DNA of 64,000 nt from Rhodothermales bacterium (GCA_041391505.1 JAWKNW010000016.1:71164-135163), one strand, 5' to 3'. Counted from the first letter of the stretch, positions 38,211 to 47,317 are shown. The notes: generated by a model from the sequence alone, not told the origin. Numbers and translations are program-made.

Positions 38211-39275
38211 ATGCGCCCTCGCACATACATGACTGCTCCTACGCCCGGTTACCCCCTTTCAGTTTCCATCATCATTGTAACCTGGAACGCCCTGCCGCTG
38301 CTCCAGCGTTGCCTGCCCGGCGTGGCGGCCACGGACTATCCCGGGCTGGAGATCATCCTCGCGGACAACGCCTCCACGGACGACTCGGTCGCGTGGGTCA
38401 GCGCGCACTATCCGGCCATCCGCATCGTGCGCCACCCGGAGAACTGGGCGTTCTGCAAGGGCAATAACGCTGCCATCCCGCACGCAAAGGGACGGTATAT
38501 TCTGCTGCTCAACAACGACGTGGAGGTCACGCCCGGCTGGCTCGCGCCGCTCGTCGAAGTGCTGGATCGCAACCCGTCCTGTGCGGCGGTCCAGCCCAAG
38601 CTCTTGCAGACCGACCGCCGCGACCACTTCGAATACGCCGGCGGCGCCGGCGGCTACCTCGATGCGTTGGGCTATCCGTTTACGCGAGGCCGCCTCTTTT
38701 TTTCGATGGAGCGCGATACCGGCCAGTACGACGACGCCCGCCGCGTCTTCTGGGCCACCGGTGCCGCTGTGCTCATTCGGCGCTCCGCGCTGGATGCGTG
38801 CGGGCTGCTCGACGAGCGGTTCTACATGCACATGGAAGAAATCGACCTGTGCTGGCGTTTTCAGCGCGCCGGCTACGACATCCGGGTCGAGCCGGCCAGC
38901 GTGGTCCATCATATCGGAGGCGGATCGCTGCCGTACGGCAATGCCCGCAAGACCTACTACAACTTTCGGAACAGCCTCCTCATGCTGTTCAAAAACCTCC
39001 CCAAACGCCGGTGGCCGGCGGTGTTCATCGCGCGCACGCTCCTGGACGGACTGGCCATCCTGCGGGCCGTAGTTTCCGGGCGGCTCGATGAAGCAGGCAG
39101 TATCCTCCGGGCCTACTGGGATGCGCATCGCATGCGCCGGCACTACCTCGGCGAGCGGCCTCGCGCCGGCGAACGCGTTGTGCTCCCGTCCTACCGCGGC
39201 AGCATCGTGATCGATTATTTCCTGCGTGGACGGCGGACGTTCAGCGACCTGCCTTCATCGCGTTTTACGGAATAA
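38211..39275 (+). CDS. Family 2 glycosyltransferase
   Basis: A 354-residue enzyme. The GT-A core has SIIIVTWNALPLLQRCL, the nucleotide-binding IILADNASTDDS, GNNAAIPHAKGRYILLLNNDVEV (DxD-like metal site) and the acceptor region FWATGAAVLIRRSAL...FYMHMEEIDLCWRFQRAGY (catalytic Asp-Glu ED). It resembles rhamnosyl or other transferases for surface glycans. Start ATG at 38211; an internal ATG at 38229 is possible. The 3' end overlaps that of the EamA transporter by 21 bases (convergent). Confidence 0.93.
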   Translation: MRPRTYMTAPTPGYPLSVSIIIVTWNALPLLQRCLPGVAATDYPGLEIILADNASTDDSVAWVSAHYPAIRIVRHPENWAFCKGNNAAIPHAKGRYILLLNNDVEVTPGWLAPLVEVLDRNPSCAAVQPKLLQTDRRDHFEYAGGAGGYLDALGYPFTRGRLFFSMERDTGQYDDARRVFWATGAAVLIRRSALDACGLLDERFYMHMEEIDLCWRFQRAGYDIRVEPASVVHHIGGGSLPYGNARKTYYNFRNSLLMLFKNLPKRRWPAVFIARTLLDGLAILRAVVSGRLDEAGSILRAYWDAHRMRRHYLGERPRAGERVVLPSYRGSIVIDYFLRGRRTFSDLPSSRFTE

Positions 39276-40169
39276 GCCGGGCGCGAGCGCCAGTCCTACG
39301 CCGGCGAGCGCCACCACCATCCCCGCTATCGACACCGCCGCGGGCGTTTCATCAAAAAGCAGCCAGGCGAGCGCCGACGCGCCCACCGGCTCCGTAAGCG
39401 AGAGCAGCCCCAGCACCGCGGCCGACAGGTACCTTACCGACAGGTTGAACGAGCCGTGCCCCAGAATCTGGGGGCCGAGGGCCAGGAGCGCGCTGATCCC
39501 GTAGATTTTCGGGGGATAGCCGGTCAGGGTCACGCCGGCCGCCAGCGCGAGCGCCAGAACGGTCAGCGCGCAGAGCGCATACAGGGGGAATACATACGTA
39601 AGCCAGTCCATGCCCTGCCTTGCCACGCGGCCGATGACCAGGTAGATGCTCAGGGCGAAGGATGCCGCCACGCCGAGCAGATTGCCCCAGGCCGGATTCG
39701 GCGCGCTGCCCGTCGTCGCATCTCCCATGGCGATCATGGCGCCGCCCAGCGTCGCAATGGCGATGCCGGCCAGCACCGCCGGCGTGAGGCGCTCTTTCAG
39801 GACCACAAAGCCGATAGCCGCCATGAAGACCGGGCTCAGCGCGACGAACATCGTGGTGCTGGCCACCGTGGTATTGTACAGCGACTCGAAAAACAGATAA
39901 AAATGCACGCCCAGGAGGATGCCGGCGGCGGTGATGCGCCCGTATTCCGCGGCGGACAGACGGGCATAACGCTTCAGGTGCGCGGTGCGGAGAAACGGCA
40001 GCAGAAAGAGCACGGCGAAGAGCGTCCGCCAGACCGCCACGGCCAGGGCGGGGGCTTCCGATGCATAACGCACCAGGATCGGACTGAAGCAAAAGCTCAG
40101 GATGCCCAGCGTGAGCACGACCCGGACGTGCGTGGGCATTTCCAGAGGACTGCCGGATGCGGGCGGCAT
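39255..40169 (-). CDS. EamA-family (DMT superfamily) transporter
   Basis: A 304-residue protein from the ATG at 40169 with about ten transmembrane helices arranged as two EamA repeats: LGILSFCFSPILVRYASEAP...AVWRTLFAVLF in the first, GNLLGVAASFALSIYLVIGR and LGLLSLTEPVGASALAWLLFDETP in the second. Family members export amino acids, nucleotide sugars or metabolites; the substrate here is unknown. The longer in-frame start at 40298 runs through the DUF4293 gene upstream and is rejected. It is probably the last gene of an operon with the isocitrate dehydrogenase-like and DUF4293 genes. Confidence 0.92.
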   Translation of the reverse strand: MPPASGSPLEMPTHVRVVLTLGILSFCFSPILVRYASEAPALAVAVWRTLFAVLFLLPFLRTAHLKRYARLSAAEYGRITAAGILLGVHFYLFFESLYNTTVASTTMFVALSPVFMAAIGFVVLKERLTPAVLAGIAIATLGGAMIAMGDATTGSAPNPAWGNLLGVAASFALSIYLVIGRVARQGMDWLTYVFPLYALCALTVLALALAAGVTLTGYPPKIYGISALLALGPQILGHGSFNLSVRYLSAAVLGLLSLTEPVGASALAWLLFDETPAAVSIAGMVVALAGVGLALAPGLFRKTR

Positions 40170-40186
40170 GGGGGGCGATTCGTCGA

Positions 40187-40591
40187 TCAGCGTAGCCGAT
40201 CCATGGAACGAACGAGGGCGATGTCTTGCTCGATGCCTTTTCGGGCCAGGAGGAAAAACACATACGCAAGAACGGCCGGCGCCGCGCTCAGCGCCCACGA
40301 CGCGACATCCAGCGGCGCCGCGGCGTCCCTGAAAACAAAACGCAGCACCACGATCGCGGCCAGCACGATGAGCGCGCCATACTGCAGCAGCATCACCACC
40401 GACCGCTGCCGAGGCCGATCCGCGTACTGAAAGATGGCGAAGACCGCGCCGAGGGCGACCAGCGCGGAGATCCCGGGCACGATGGCCGGCAGCCAGCTTT
40501 CGGCCACGGCGACGTCGACCGGCACCACGAAGGAAGAGAGGAGCGCCACGGCGGCGATGGCAAGGAAAAAGGTCTGCTTCCGCTGAATCAT
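40187..40591 (-). CDS. DUF4293-family membrane protein
   Basis: A 134-residue protein with four hydrophobic helices. The opening MIQRKQTFFLAIAAVALLSSF is the hallmark of DUF4293 (MIQRxQT), a family confined mostly to Bacteroidota-group bacteria, with no known function. It starts 61 bases after the isocitrate dehydrogenase-like gene and ends 17 bases before the EamA gene on the same strand. A longer in-frame start at 40723 would overlap the upstream gene and is rejected. Confidence 0.87.
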   Translation of the reverse strand: MIQRKQTFFLAIAAVALLSSFVVPVDVAVAESWLPAIVPGISALVALGAVFAIFQYADRPRQRSVVMLLQYGALIVLAAIVVLRFVFRDAAAPLDVASWALSAAPAVLAYVFFLLARKGIEQDIALVRSMDRLR

Positions 40592-40652
40592 GACGAAAGA
40601 ATGAGACAGAGGTTGATGTATCGAGGTTGGGATGAAGCCGGGCGACGAACCG

Positions 40653-41669
40653 TCAACCCAGCGCGGCAACGTGGTGGGCGACCCGCGCGGCATACTCGGA
40701 TGTCGAGGAGTGCCCCCCGACATCGGCCGTCAGGTGCGTGCCTTCTCGCATGGTCTCGCGCAACCCCGCATGAAGCCGGTTTGCCGCGTCCGTCTCGCCG
40801 ATATGGCGCAACATCATCTCGGCAGACAGCATCAGAGCCGTGGGGTTGGCCTTGTTTTGCCCGGCGATATCCGGAGCGCTGCCATGCACGGCCTCGAAGA
40901 TCGCGTACTTCTCACCGATGTTCGCGCCCGCGATCACGCCGAGCCCGCCGACGAGGCCGGCGGCGAGGTCGCTCAGAATATCGCCAAAGAGGTTGGTGGT
41001 CACGATACAGTCGTATCGTTCCGGCCGCATGACCAGTTGCATGCACATGTTGTCGATGATCCGGTCGTTGAATTCCACATCCGGATACTCACTCGCCATG
41101 GCGCGGCCGATTTCCAGAAACATGCCCGACGAGAGCTTCAGGATGTTCGCCTTGTGCACGAGCGTGAGCTGTTTTCGGCCATGCCGGCGGGCATACTCGA
41201 ACGCAAAACGGATGATGCGCTCCGAGCCCAGACGCGTGATGCGGGCCGTGCTATCGGCGATCTGGTTGCGCTCGTCGAACGTCTCGATGCCGGAATACAG
41301 GCCCTCCGTGTTCTCGCGAAAAATGATGAGGTCGACGTCCTCGAAGCGCGTCGGGATGCCAGGCATCGTCTTCGCCGGCCGGACGTTGGCGTGCAGATCG
41401 AGCTTCTGGCGAAGCTGGACGTTGACGCTCTTGAAGCCCTTGCCGACGGGCGTCGTGATCGGTCCCTTCAACGCGACCCGGGTATCCTTGATCTGATCGA
41501 TCAGGGCTTCCGGCAACGGCGTGCCCTCGCGTTCGACGGCGGCCGCTCCCACCGAGTCGAATCGCTCCCACTGAATGGATGCGCCGGTGGCTTCGACGGC
41601 CTGAACGGTCGCTTCCACGACTTCAGGCCCGATCCCATCACCGGGGATGAGCGTAATGCGATGTGTCAT
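40653..41669 (-). CDS. Isocitrate/isopropylmalate dehydrogenase-family protein, probably NAD-dependent isocitrate dehydrogenase
   Basis: A 338-residue enzyme that matches the decarboxylating dehydrogenase family: ITLIPGDGIGPEVVEA at the start, LKGPITTPVGKGFKSVNVQLR, LDLHANVRPAKTMPG, the active-site block IFRENTEGLYSGIE, Tyr in FAFEYARRHGRKQLTLVHKANILKLSSG, and NLFGDILSDLAAGLVGGLG with EAVHGSAPDIAGQNKANPTA. TTPVGKGFKSVNV and the lack of a leuB-like loop favour isocitrate dehydrogenase (NAD type, as in mitochondria) over LeuB. It should act in the TCA cycle. No leu genes are near. It begins a three-gene run with DUF4293 and EamA proteins. Confidence 0.88.
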   Translation of the reverse strand: MTHRITLIPGDGIGPEVVEATVQAVEATGASIQWERFDSVGAAAVEREGTPLPEALIDQIKDTRVALKGPITTPVGKGFKSVNVQLRQKLDLHANVRPAKTMPGIPTRFEDVDLIIFRENTEGLYSGIETFDERNQIADSTARITRLGSERIIRFAFEYARRHGRKQLTLVHKANILKLSSGMFLEIGRAMASEYPDVEFNDRIIDNMCMQLVMRPERYDCIVTTNLFGDILSDLAAGLVGGLGVIAGANIGEKYAIFEAVHGSAPDIAGQNKANPTALMLSAEMMLRHIGETDAANRLHAGLRETMREGTHLTADVGGHSSTSEYAARVAHHVAALG

Positions 41670-41686
41670 GTGCAGCAGATAGGAAG

Positions 41687-41718
41687 AAAAAAAGCCCTGC
41701 CGTGGCAGAGCTTTTTTT
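41687..41718 (-). terminator. Rho-independent terminator (bidirectional)
   Basis: GCCCTGCC pairs with GGCAGAGC around a two-base loop, flanked by seven A on the left and seven T on the right, so it can work in both directions. It lies 34 bases after the stop of the last exbD gene and 17 bases before the isocitrate dehydrogenase-like start, and it ends the exbB-exbD operon. Confidence 0.9.
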
Positions 41719-41751
41719 ACAGTCGTCTAAAAACGTAAGCCCTAGGGCCAA

Positions 41752-42213
41752 TCACTTGGCTGGCAGCCGGCGCTTAGAAGAGTAATTGATACGCAATGTT
41801 CCCGCTTCGCGCAGTTCTTGCTGCACCCTGGTGACAATGCCCATTTCCGACGTCTGGTCGACACGGAGCGACACGATCAGCTTGGGCTGCTCGGACCATT
41901 TGCGGTACATCACGCTGCGAATGACGGAGAGGTCCTCCACCAGGGCGTCGTCGATCTGGATCGAGGTCGGGCCCAGATCGTTTCCGGGCAGCTTGAGCGG
42001 ACCGACCCAGATGTACGACACGAGTCGCTTCTGTTCGATCTTCGTCAGCGCCTCGGCCTGGGGCAACTGCGTCCGCACCTGAACCGTCGTTTCCCGAAGC
42101 ACCGTCGTGACCATGAAGAAGATCAGCAACATGAAAATGATGTCGGGAAGCGATGCGGTCGGGATGTCGTTCGCGCCGGTGTTCGCTTTTTTCTTTTTAA
42201 AATGCTGTGACAT
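41752..42213 (-). CDS. ExbD/TolR-family protein (second copy)
   Basis: A 153-residue inner-membrane protein. A short basic N-terminus (MSQHFKKKKANTGANDIPTAS) precedes one helix, LPDIIFMLLIFFMVTTVLR, which contains the conserved proton-path Asp of ExbD/TolR. The periplasmic domain follows (QVRTQLPQAEALTKIEQK ... LIVSLRVDQTSEMGIVTRVQQELREAGTLRINYSSKR), and this last part is the typical C-terminal fold. It is the last gene of the ExbB operon, 38 bases after the first exbD copy. Two ExbD-type genes in one operon suggest heteromeric complexes. Confidence 0.92.
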   Translation of the reverse strand: MSQHFKKKKANTGANDIPTASLPDIIFMLLIFFMVTTVLRETTVQVRTQLPQAEALTKIEQKRLVSYIWVGPLKLPGNDLGPTSIQIDDALVEDLSVIRSVMYRKWSEQPKLIVSLRVDQTSEMGIVTRVQQELREAGTLRINYSSKRRLPAK

Positions 42214-42251
42214 GGATACTACTCCAGTTTACGAAAGTCAGATGGGTAGGA

Positions 42252-42806
42252 TCAGACCGTGTCGTCGGGCTCCGCGATGGAAATAGCCGCCGGAAACTTG
42301 TCGCGAACGACGTTATCTGCTTCCGCCCCGAGCGCTTCCTGGTAGGTGGCGTAATCGGGGTAGCCGAGCGAACGCGCTTCATTGTCCCAGATCTGGAAAT
42401 AAGCCATCCAGACCTCGTTCAACACCTGGATGTAGGAGTCATACGGGGTCTTGCCGGAAGTCTTGATCGAGATCACGGCGACGCCCGGACGTTCCGAGTA
42501 GTTGGGGTCCGCGCCAAAGTTGGTCACGTGCTTCACTACCTCGTCCCGGATGAGGCTCAGCTGCGAGGGCTTATCCTCCAGCAGCACGAGACCCGTCTCG
42601 TTGACGAGGATCTTCAGCATGTTGCGCTCCTTCACGGGAGGCGGCTCCGTCTCGTCGAGCTTCGGAGGCAGCACCATACCGATGCCCGTATCCACGTCGA
42701 TCGTCGTGGTCACGAGGAAGAAGATCAGCAGCAGGAACGCGATGTCCGCCATGGAAGAGGTGGGGATCTCCGCGGCTTTACGCGCCTTCTTTTTGAGTAA
42801 GGGCAT
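42252..42806 (-). CDS. ExbD/TolR-family protein (first copy)
   Basis: A 184-residue inner-membrane protein. MPLLKKKARKAAEIPTSSM leads to the helix ADIAFLLLIFFLVTTTIDV with the conserved Asp. The periplasmic part is longer than in the second copy, with the insert SYIQVLNEVWMAYFQIWDNEARSLG and a C-terminal extension EEPDDTV-like tail. It should form a proton-driven stator with ExbB. No own promoter is visible; it starts 43 bases after the 90-residue membrane protein. Confidence 0.92.
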   Translation of the reverse strand: MPLLKKKARKAAEIPTSSMADIAFLLLIFFLVTTTIDVDTGIGMVLPPKLDETEPPPVKERNMLKILVNETGLVLLEDKPSQLSLIRDEVVKHVTNFGADPNYSERPGVAVISIKTSGKTPYDSYIQVLNEVWMAYFQIWDNEARSLGYPDYATYQEALGAEADNVVRDKFPAAISIAEPDDTV

Positions 42807-42849
42807 AGTTTCTACACCTGAAAATGTGGCTTGGTAGGGGCCCGGGACC

Positions 42850-43122
42850 TCAGCTGAACAGGCTGCGAACGCTCGAGAGGACGATCGCGACGAGCGCGAG
42901 GATCACCACGATGAACAGCGTAAAGATGGCTGCTTTCGTCCAGTCGCCCATGGCCAATCCGAGCGCGCCCATGAGGACGAACGGGAGCGCGATAAAGGCG
43001 ATGCTGAGCGGCTTGACCTTGCCGGCCACGACGTTCCGGAGGCCGAACACCACCATGGTGAGCAAGCCCAGACCGGTGAGCCCGATCGTCACCCAGATTC
43101 CTATAAGTACAAGAGATTCCAT
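42850..43122 (-). CDS. 90-residue membrane protein between exbB and exbD, unknown
   Basis: A small hydrophobic protein with three predicted helices (about 5-30, 38-58 and 62-85), separated by short basic or polar turns (RNVVAGKVKPLS, MGDWTK). I do not recognise the family. Its place within the exbB-exbD-exbD operon, on the same strand and at short distance, suggests a subunit or assembly factor of that proton channel. This is inference from position only. Confidence 0.8.
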   Translation of the reverse strand: MESLVLIGIWVTIGLTGLGLLTMVVFGLRNVVAGKVKPLSIAFIALPFVLMGALGLAMGDWTKAAIFTLFIVVILALVAIVLSSVRSLFS

Positions 43123-43279
43123 AACGGTATCGTTAAAAGAAGAGGTCTACGACGCAGTGGTGCCCGTGAACCGATGTTGATGAGCCGCATGCCGGGATGC
43201 GCGGAGCATCCCGGCATGCACTCAAACCAACCATTCCATTCAAACGAGGCGTATCCGGCGGCGATGCCGCCCGGTGACG

Positions 43280-43993
43280 TTACTTCGCGGCGGGCGTGGT
43301 GAGCGGCCGGCCGGCGTTCATGAGGATCAGCGAATCGATCAGTTCGATGGAAGCTTCTTCCATTTCGACGACGATACGGTCGATCTTCGATACGGCGTAG
43401 TTGTAGAAAACCTGCAGGATGATGGCCACGATCAGACCGAATACGGTCGTGAGGAGGGCCACCTTGATACCGCCGGCCACGAGGCTCGGGGAGATATCGC
43501 CGGCGCTTTCGATGGCATCGAAGGCGTCGACCATCCCGACTACCGTTCCGAGGAACCCGAACATCGGGGCCAGGGAGATAGCCAGCGACAACCAGACGAG
43601 GCCGCGCTCCAGGAAGCTCATTTCGATCGAGCCGTAGGAAATAACGGCTTTCTCAACCGCTTCGATGCCTTCGTCGTGGCGAAGGAGGCCGGCCTGGAAT
43701 ACCGAGGCGACCGGGCCGCGCGTATTGGCGCAGACTTCCTCAGCGGCGGCAACGCCCCCGTCTTCAAGCGCTTTCTTGACGTTCAAAATGAACTTGCGCG
43801 TATTGATGTCGGCCCGGTTCAGGGTGATGATACGCTCGAACGCGATCGCGAGACCGATGATGAGCGTGATCAGGATGGGCCACATAAAGTCGCCCCCCTC
43901 ATTGAACTTCTCAACAAGTACGTTGATGAAATCCGACGACGCCGCTGCCTCCTGAGGCAACATCGTGAGAACATTCAGAAACTGCATGGACAC
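43280..43993 (-). CDS. MotA/TolQ/ExbB proton-channel protein
   Basis: A 237-residue inner-membrane protein of the ExbB family. The first helix region is FNEGGDFMWPILITLIIGLAIAFERIITL. The MotA_ExbB core comes later: ISYGSIEMSFLERGLVWLSLAISLAPMFGFLGTVVGMVDAFDAIE and LLTTVFGLIVAIILQVFYNYAV. It forms the pentameric channel that, with ExbD, uses the proton motive force to drive TonB. It heads the operon. TTGACG (complement of 44105-44110) lies upstream on the minus strand, but the spacing to CATAAT is 20 bases, so the promoter is uncertain. Confidence 0.94.
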   Translation of the reverse strand: MSMQFLNVLTMLPQEAAASSDFINVLVEKFNEGGDFMWPILITLIIGLAIAFERIITLNRADINTRKFILNVKKALEDGGVAAAEEVCANTRGPVASVFQAGLLRHDEGIEAVEKAVISYGSIEMSFLERGLVWLSLAISLAPMFGFLGTVVGMVDAFDAIESAGDISPSLVAGGIKVALLTTVFGLIVAIILQVFYNYAVSKIDRIVVEMEEASIELIDSLILMNAGRPLTTPAAK

Positions 43994-44223
43994 AAGCCTC
44001 CCGTAGAAGAAGTTGTTTATGGTTGGTTAGCGTGTTCTACGAACAGCACGGTGGGAATACGTAGCCCGTAATAAACACATTATGATGCAATATATCCAGC
44101 CCTCCGTCAACACCCCCCATCTTCAGGCTCCCGGTTGCATCGCCGGGGCGGTATCTAAGGCATGGACACGCCTGTGTGGCAATAGTTGCTGCAAAACTAC
44201 TTCGCCGGTCTATATAAACCAAA

Positions 44224-44252
44224 CCGCCGGCGAAATATCCTTTCGCCGGCGG
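44224..44252 (-). terminator. Strong hairpin after the S41 protease gene
   Basis: CCGCCGGCGAAA (44224-44235) pairs perfectly with TTTCGCCGGCGG (44241-44252) around TATCC. Minus-strand reading gives TTTGGTTTATATAG after it, and plus-strand reading gives CTCCTTTTTC. It lies 68 bases after the protease stop. The rest of the 327-base gap (43994-44320) shows no gene and should hold the exbB promoter. Confidence 0.8.
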
Positions 44253-44320
44253 CTCCTTTTTCAACGAAACTCTATGCGGAGGCTTCCATACGGGGCCCGG
44301 GGCGCCTCCCGCCCCCACCC

Positions 44321-45994
44321 TCAGTAGTTCACGGCCAGCGACGCCGCGTTGTCCCACAGGCGCATCGATTCCCTGAAAACGACATCCATATCGTGCCGGA
44401 TCGGGTACCAGGCTCCCGCATCGAACAGGCGCGTCGCGATGTGCGCCTTGAGCAGGTTGCGAAGTTGCGCTTCATCCCGGCCGGCGTCCGCCGCGGTGAA
44501 ATAGCGAACGGAATCCGTGGCCTCGGGGGCCGTGGCGTCGTCCACGATCTCGATGCCGTGCTCGCCGAGGTAATCGAGGAAGGCCTGGTACGTTGCGTCA
44601 TCCACCTTGTAGGAGGCGATGAACGCTTCCCGTTTGCCGACCCACTGCTGATACAACGCATCGTTGTGCTGATCGATGTACTGGCGCACGAACGGGCGGA
44701 TCAACGTCTGCCCCAGGACGGCCTGGAGGTAGGACGAAATCGAGTCCGGCTTGACGATGAAGTCGGGCAGAATCCCGCCGCCGCCGATCACCGTCCGCCC
44801 CTTGTCGGTCTTGAACAGCAGCGAATCCGGCACCTGATCCATCAGCTCCTCGACGCTCATCGCGTATTCGCTGCGGTAGCGCTCGAGCTTGGCCCGGTAA
44901 TAATCCTCCTTCTCCCCGCTCTCGTACGGCGTCTGGATCAGCCGGCCCGACGGGGTATAAAACCGCGAGATCGTCATCCGAAGCACGCTGCCGTCCTCGA
45001 GGGGGAACTGCTTCTGCACGAGCCCTTTCCCGAACGTGCGGTGCCCGACGATCAGGGCGCGGTCGTGATCCTGCAGGGCGCCGGCCACGATCTCGCTGGC
45101 GGAGGCCGACTGGCCGTTGACCAGCACGATGACGGGTTCTTTCTCGAAGATGCCCTCGACGCGCGCCCGGCTCATCTGGTTGAACTCGGGATGCCGGGAC
45201 CGCGCCGAGACGATCACCTGGTCGCCGGCGACAAATTCGTCGCTGATGCGGATCGCCATATCCATAAAGCCGCCTACGTTGTCGCGCAGGTCGAGGATCA
45301 CCCGCTTGACGCCCTGCTCCTTCAGTTCGCGCGCCGCATCCATGAACTCGCGGTAGGTCGTCCGGGCAAACCGGTTGATCTTGATGTAGCCGGTCTGCTC
45401 ATCCACCATATAATGCGCATCCACCGTGTACAGGGGGATCTTGTCCCGCACGATCGTAAACAGGAGCGGCTCCGGGTAGCCGGGGCGCAGCACGGTCACC
45501 TTGACCCGCGTGCCGCGGGGCCCCTTGAGATGCTTCTCCACGTCCCGCCGCGTGTACCCGATGGCGGACGAGTCGTCGACCGCGACGATCCGGTCGCCGG
45601 AGTGCAGGCCGGCTTCGTCGCTGGGGCCGCTCGGCAACGGATTCAACACCGCCAGGGTGTCCGCGCCGTCTTCTCCGGGTATGAACTCGTACGAAATGCC
45701 GATCCCCTCAAACGAGGCGTTGAAATCCTCGTTCACGTCTTCCATCTGCTTCGCGTCGATGTAGACCGAATGCGGGTCGAGCCGGTCGAGCATGCCTTCG
45801 ATGGCCGTTTCCGTCAGGCTCGCCGAATCGACGTCATCGACGTAATGCTGATTGATGATTCCGAACGCCTCCTGGAGCTTCTTCATCGACTCGTAGGTGT
45901 CGTCGCCAGAGACGGCGGCGCCGAGGCCAAAGCCAAGCAATCCGCCCATCGTCAATAAGACGGCGCCGAAACCGACAATCTTCCTGTTTCGCAT
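44321..45994 (-). CDS. S41-family C-terminal processing peptidase with PDZ domain
   Basis: A 557-residue exported protease. The N-terminal hydrophobic segment (about 6-28) is a signal anchor. Helices with LQEAFGIINQHYVDDVDSASLTE follow, then a PDZ domain (about 90-175: GIGISYEF, NPLPSGPSDEAGLHSGDRIVAVDD). The catalytic core carries YIKINRFARTTYREF, LDLRDNVGGFMDMAI, Ser298 in NGQSASASEI and Lys323 in RTFGKGLVQ, the expected 25-residue Ser-Lys spacing. A C-terminal helical extension of about 150 residues follows. CtpA/Prc-type enzymes trim periplasmic proteins. It stands alone between two terminators or gaps. Confidence 0.94.
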   Translation of the reverse strand: MRNRKIVGFGAVLLTMGGLLGFGLGAAVSGDDTYESMKKLQEAFGIINQHYVDDVDSASLTETAIEGMLDRLDPHSVYIDAKQMEDVNEDFNASFEGIGISYEFIPGEDGADTLAVLNPLPSGPSDEAGLHSGDRIVAVDDSSAIGYTRRDVEKHLKGPRGTRVKVTVLRPGYPEPLLFTIVRDKIPLYTVDAHYMVDEQTGYIKINRFARTTYREFMDAARELKEQGVKRVILDLRDNVGGFMDMAIRISDEFVAGDQVIVSARSRHPEFNQMSRARVEGIFEKEPVIVLVNGQSASASEIVAGALQDHDRALIVGHRTFGKGLVQKQFPLEDGSVLRMTISRFYTPSGRLIQTPYESGEKEDYYRAKLERYRSEYAMSVEELMDQVPDSLLFKTDKGRTVIGGGGILPDFIVKPDSISSYLQAVLGQTLIRPFVRQYIDQHNDALYQQWVGKREAFIASYKVDDATYQAFLDYLGEHGIEIVDDATAPEATDSVRYFTAADAGRDEAQLRNLLKAHIATRLFDAGAWYPIRHDMDVVFRESMRLWDNAASLAVNY

Positions 45995-46117
45995 CTCGTG
46001 TGGATTTCTAGTAGGGTTCAGAAAGGAGCAGGGGCCAGCTATTCTGTAAAGAAACTATGAACGTATAAGATCCAGCCGCCGGAGAGGTTTCACGCGGGCC
46101 GAACAATTATCGCGCAC

Positions 46118-47074
46118 TCATCGCGCATACCCGGCCGCATCCAGGGCGGCTTTGAGCCATTCGACATCGCGGGCCATCACCCGGCGCGTCTCGCGTTTGA
46201 GCACGTCGTGCGGCTGGCCGATCAGCGTCTCCTCGGGCATCGGGTACTCGAAATGCACCGAGATGGGGCCGGCGATGCCGTAGGCGTTGGCGAGCTGAAA
46301 ATAGCGATCGAACGCGACCATCCCCTCGCCGAGCGGACAGTCCTGGATCGTCCAGTCGCCCCCGCTCCGCGCCCAGTAAAAATCCTTGATGGCGGTGATG
46401 CGGACGTACCGGCTGATCAACCGGAGGTCCACCGGCCACGAGTGGCCGCCCTCGACCGTGGCATGGCGGATGTCGAACTGGCACCCGATCCACGCGGGAT
46501 CCAGATGCCGGATCATATACCAGATATCCCAGAGGGATCCCCCCACGCGTGTTCCGTCGTGGTTCTGGTAGGCTCCGTGGAGGCCGTATGCCTGGTTCAT
46601 GGCGGCGAGGTCCTCGAGCCGCCGGCCGGTTTCATCGAGAAAAACGTCGACGGGCCGGCTCTCGTCGTACGCGATGTACCCCATCCGGTAGTGGCGAATC
46701 CCCAGGGCGCCGGCCGTTTTCAGCACGCGCCCCGTCAGCGGGTCCGCAGCGTCGGTGATGGCCGTTGTCATCATGGGGACGTGCAGGCCGGCTTTTTCCA
46801 CGGCCTCGACCGCTTTCGGCAACAGGGACTCGACCTGGTCGGGAGGCACATGGCCTCCGGGCCGCACCGTCAGCGCCACGCCTTCAAAACCGATTTCGGC
46901 GGCCAGATCGGCCATCTCGTCAAACGAAAGCCACCGGAGGTGTTTGGAAAAGAGACAGACGGGCCCACGTTTCGTCGCAGCGACGGCCGGGAGCCCCATA
47001 CCGGGCCATACGAGCGGCAGTCCGGCGAGGCCGGCGCGACGTAGAAAATCGCGACGGGAGAAGGTAGCGTGCAT
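46118..47074 (-). CDS. Exported sugar phosphate isomerase/epimerase-like TIM-barrel protein
   Basis: A 318-residue protein with a Tat-type signal (FSRRDFLRRAGLAGLPLVWPG). The rest fits the xylose isomerase-like TIM barrel (AP_endonuc_2): EIGFEGVALTVRPGGHVPPDQVE, VPMMTTAITDAADPL, YGLHGAYQNHDGTRVGGSLWD (metal-ligand His), WIGCQFDIRHATVEGG, VRITAIKDFYW and the closing GIAGPISVHFEYP with a His-Glu pair. Metal ligands are preserved, so it should be an active isomerase or epimerase of an exported sugar. Many such genes occur in carbohydrate-degrading Bacteroidota and Planctomycetota. The substrate is unknown. Confidence 0.92.
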   Translation of the reverse strand: MHATFSRRDFLRRAGLAGLPLVWPGMGLPAVAATKRGPVCLFSKHLRWLSFDEMADLAAEIGFEGVALTVRPGGHVPPDQVESLLPKAVEAVEKAGLHVPMMTTAITDAADPLTGRVLKTAGALGIRHYRMGYIAYDESRPVDVFLDETGRRLEDLAAMNQAYGLHGAYQNHDGTRVGGSLWDIWYMIRHLDPAWIGCQFDIRHATVEGGHSWPVDLRLISRYVRITAIKDFYWARSGGDWTIQDCPLGEGMVAFDRYFQLANAYGIAGPISVHFEYPMPEETLIGQPHDVLKRETRRVMARDVEWLKAALDAAGYAR

Positions 47075-47317
47075 CGGCGCGTTCCGAGAATGACAGGGGA
47101 TGGATCACCTGCAAGGTCGGAGAAAGGCCGCAAAGAAAAAAGGTGAGACAGGGTTGTCGCGCTCGCGCCGGATTCCCGGGTGTCCTGAACGGCTACACCC
47201 GTGCACGAACCTGCACCGGCTCAAGCCGTCGGAGGCCGCACGGACAATCGGCCGCACAGAGCGTCCTGTTCTTGCAGGTTGAGCGAAAAAAGAGGGCCAG
47301 CAGGCGGCGGAGTAGCG

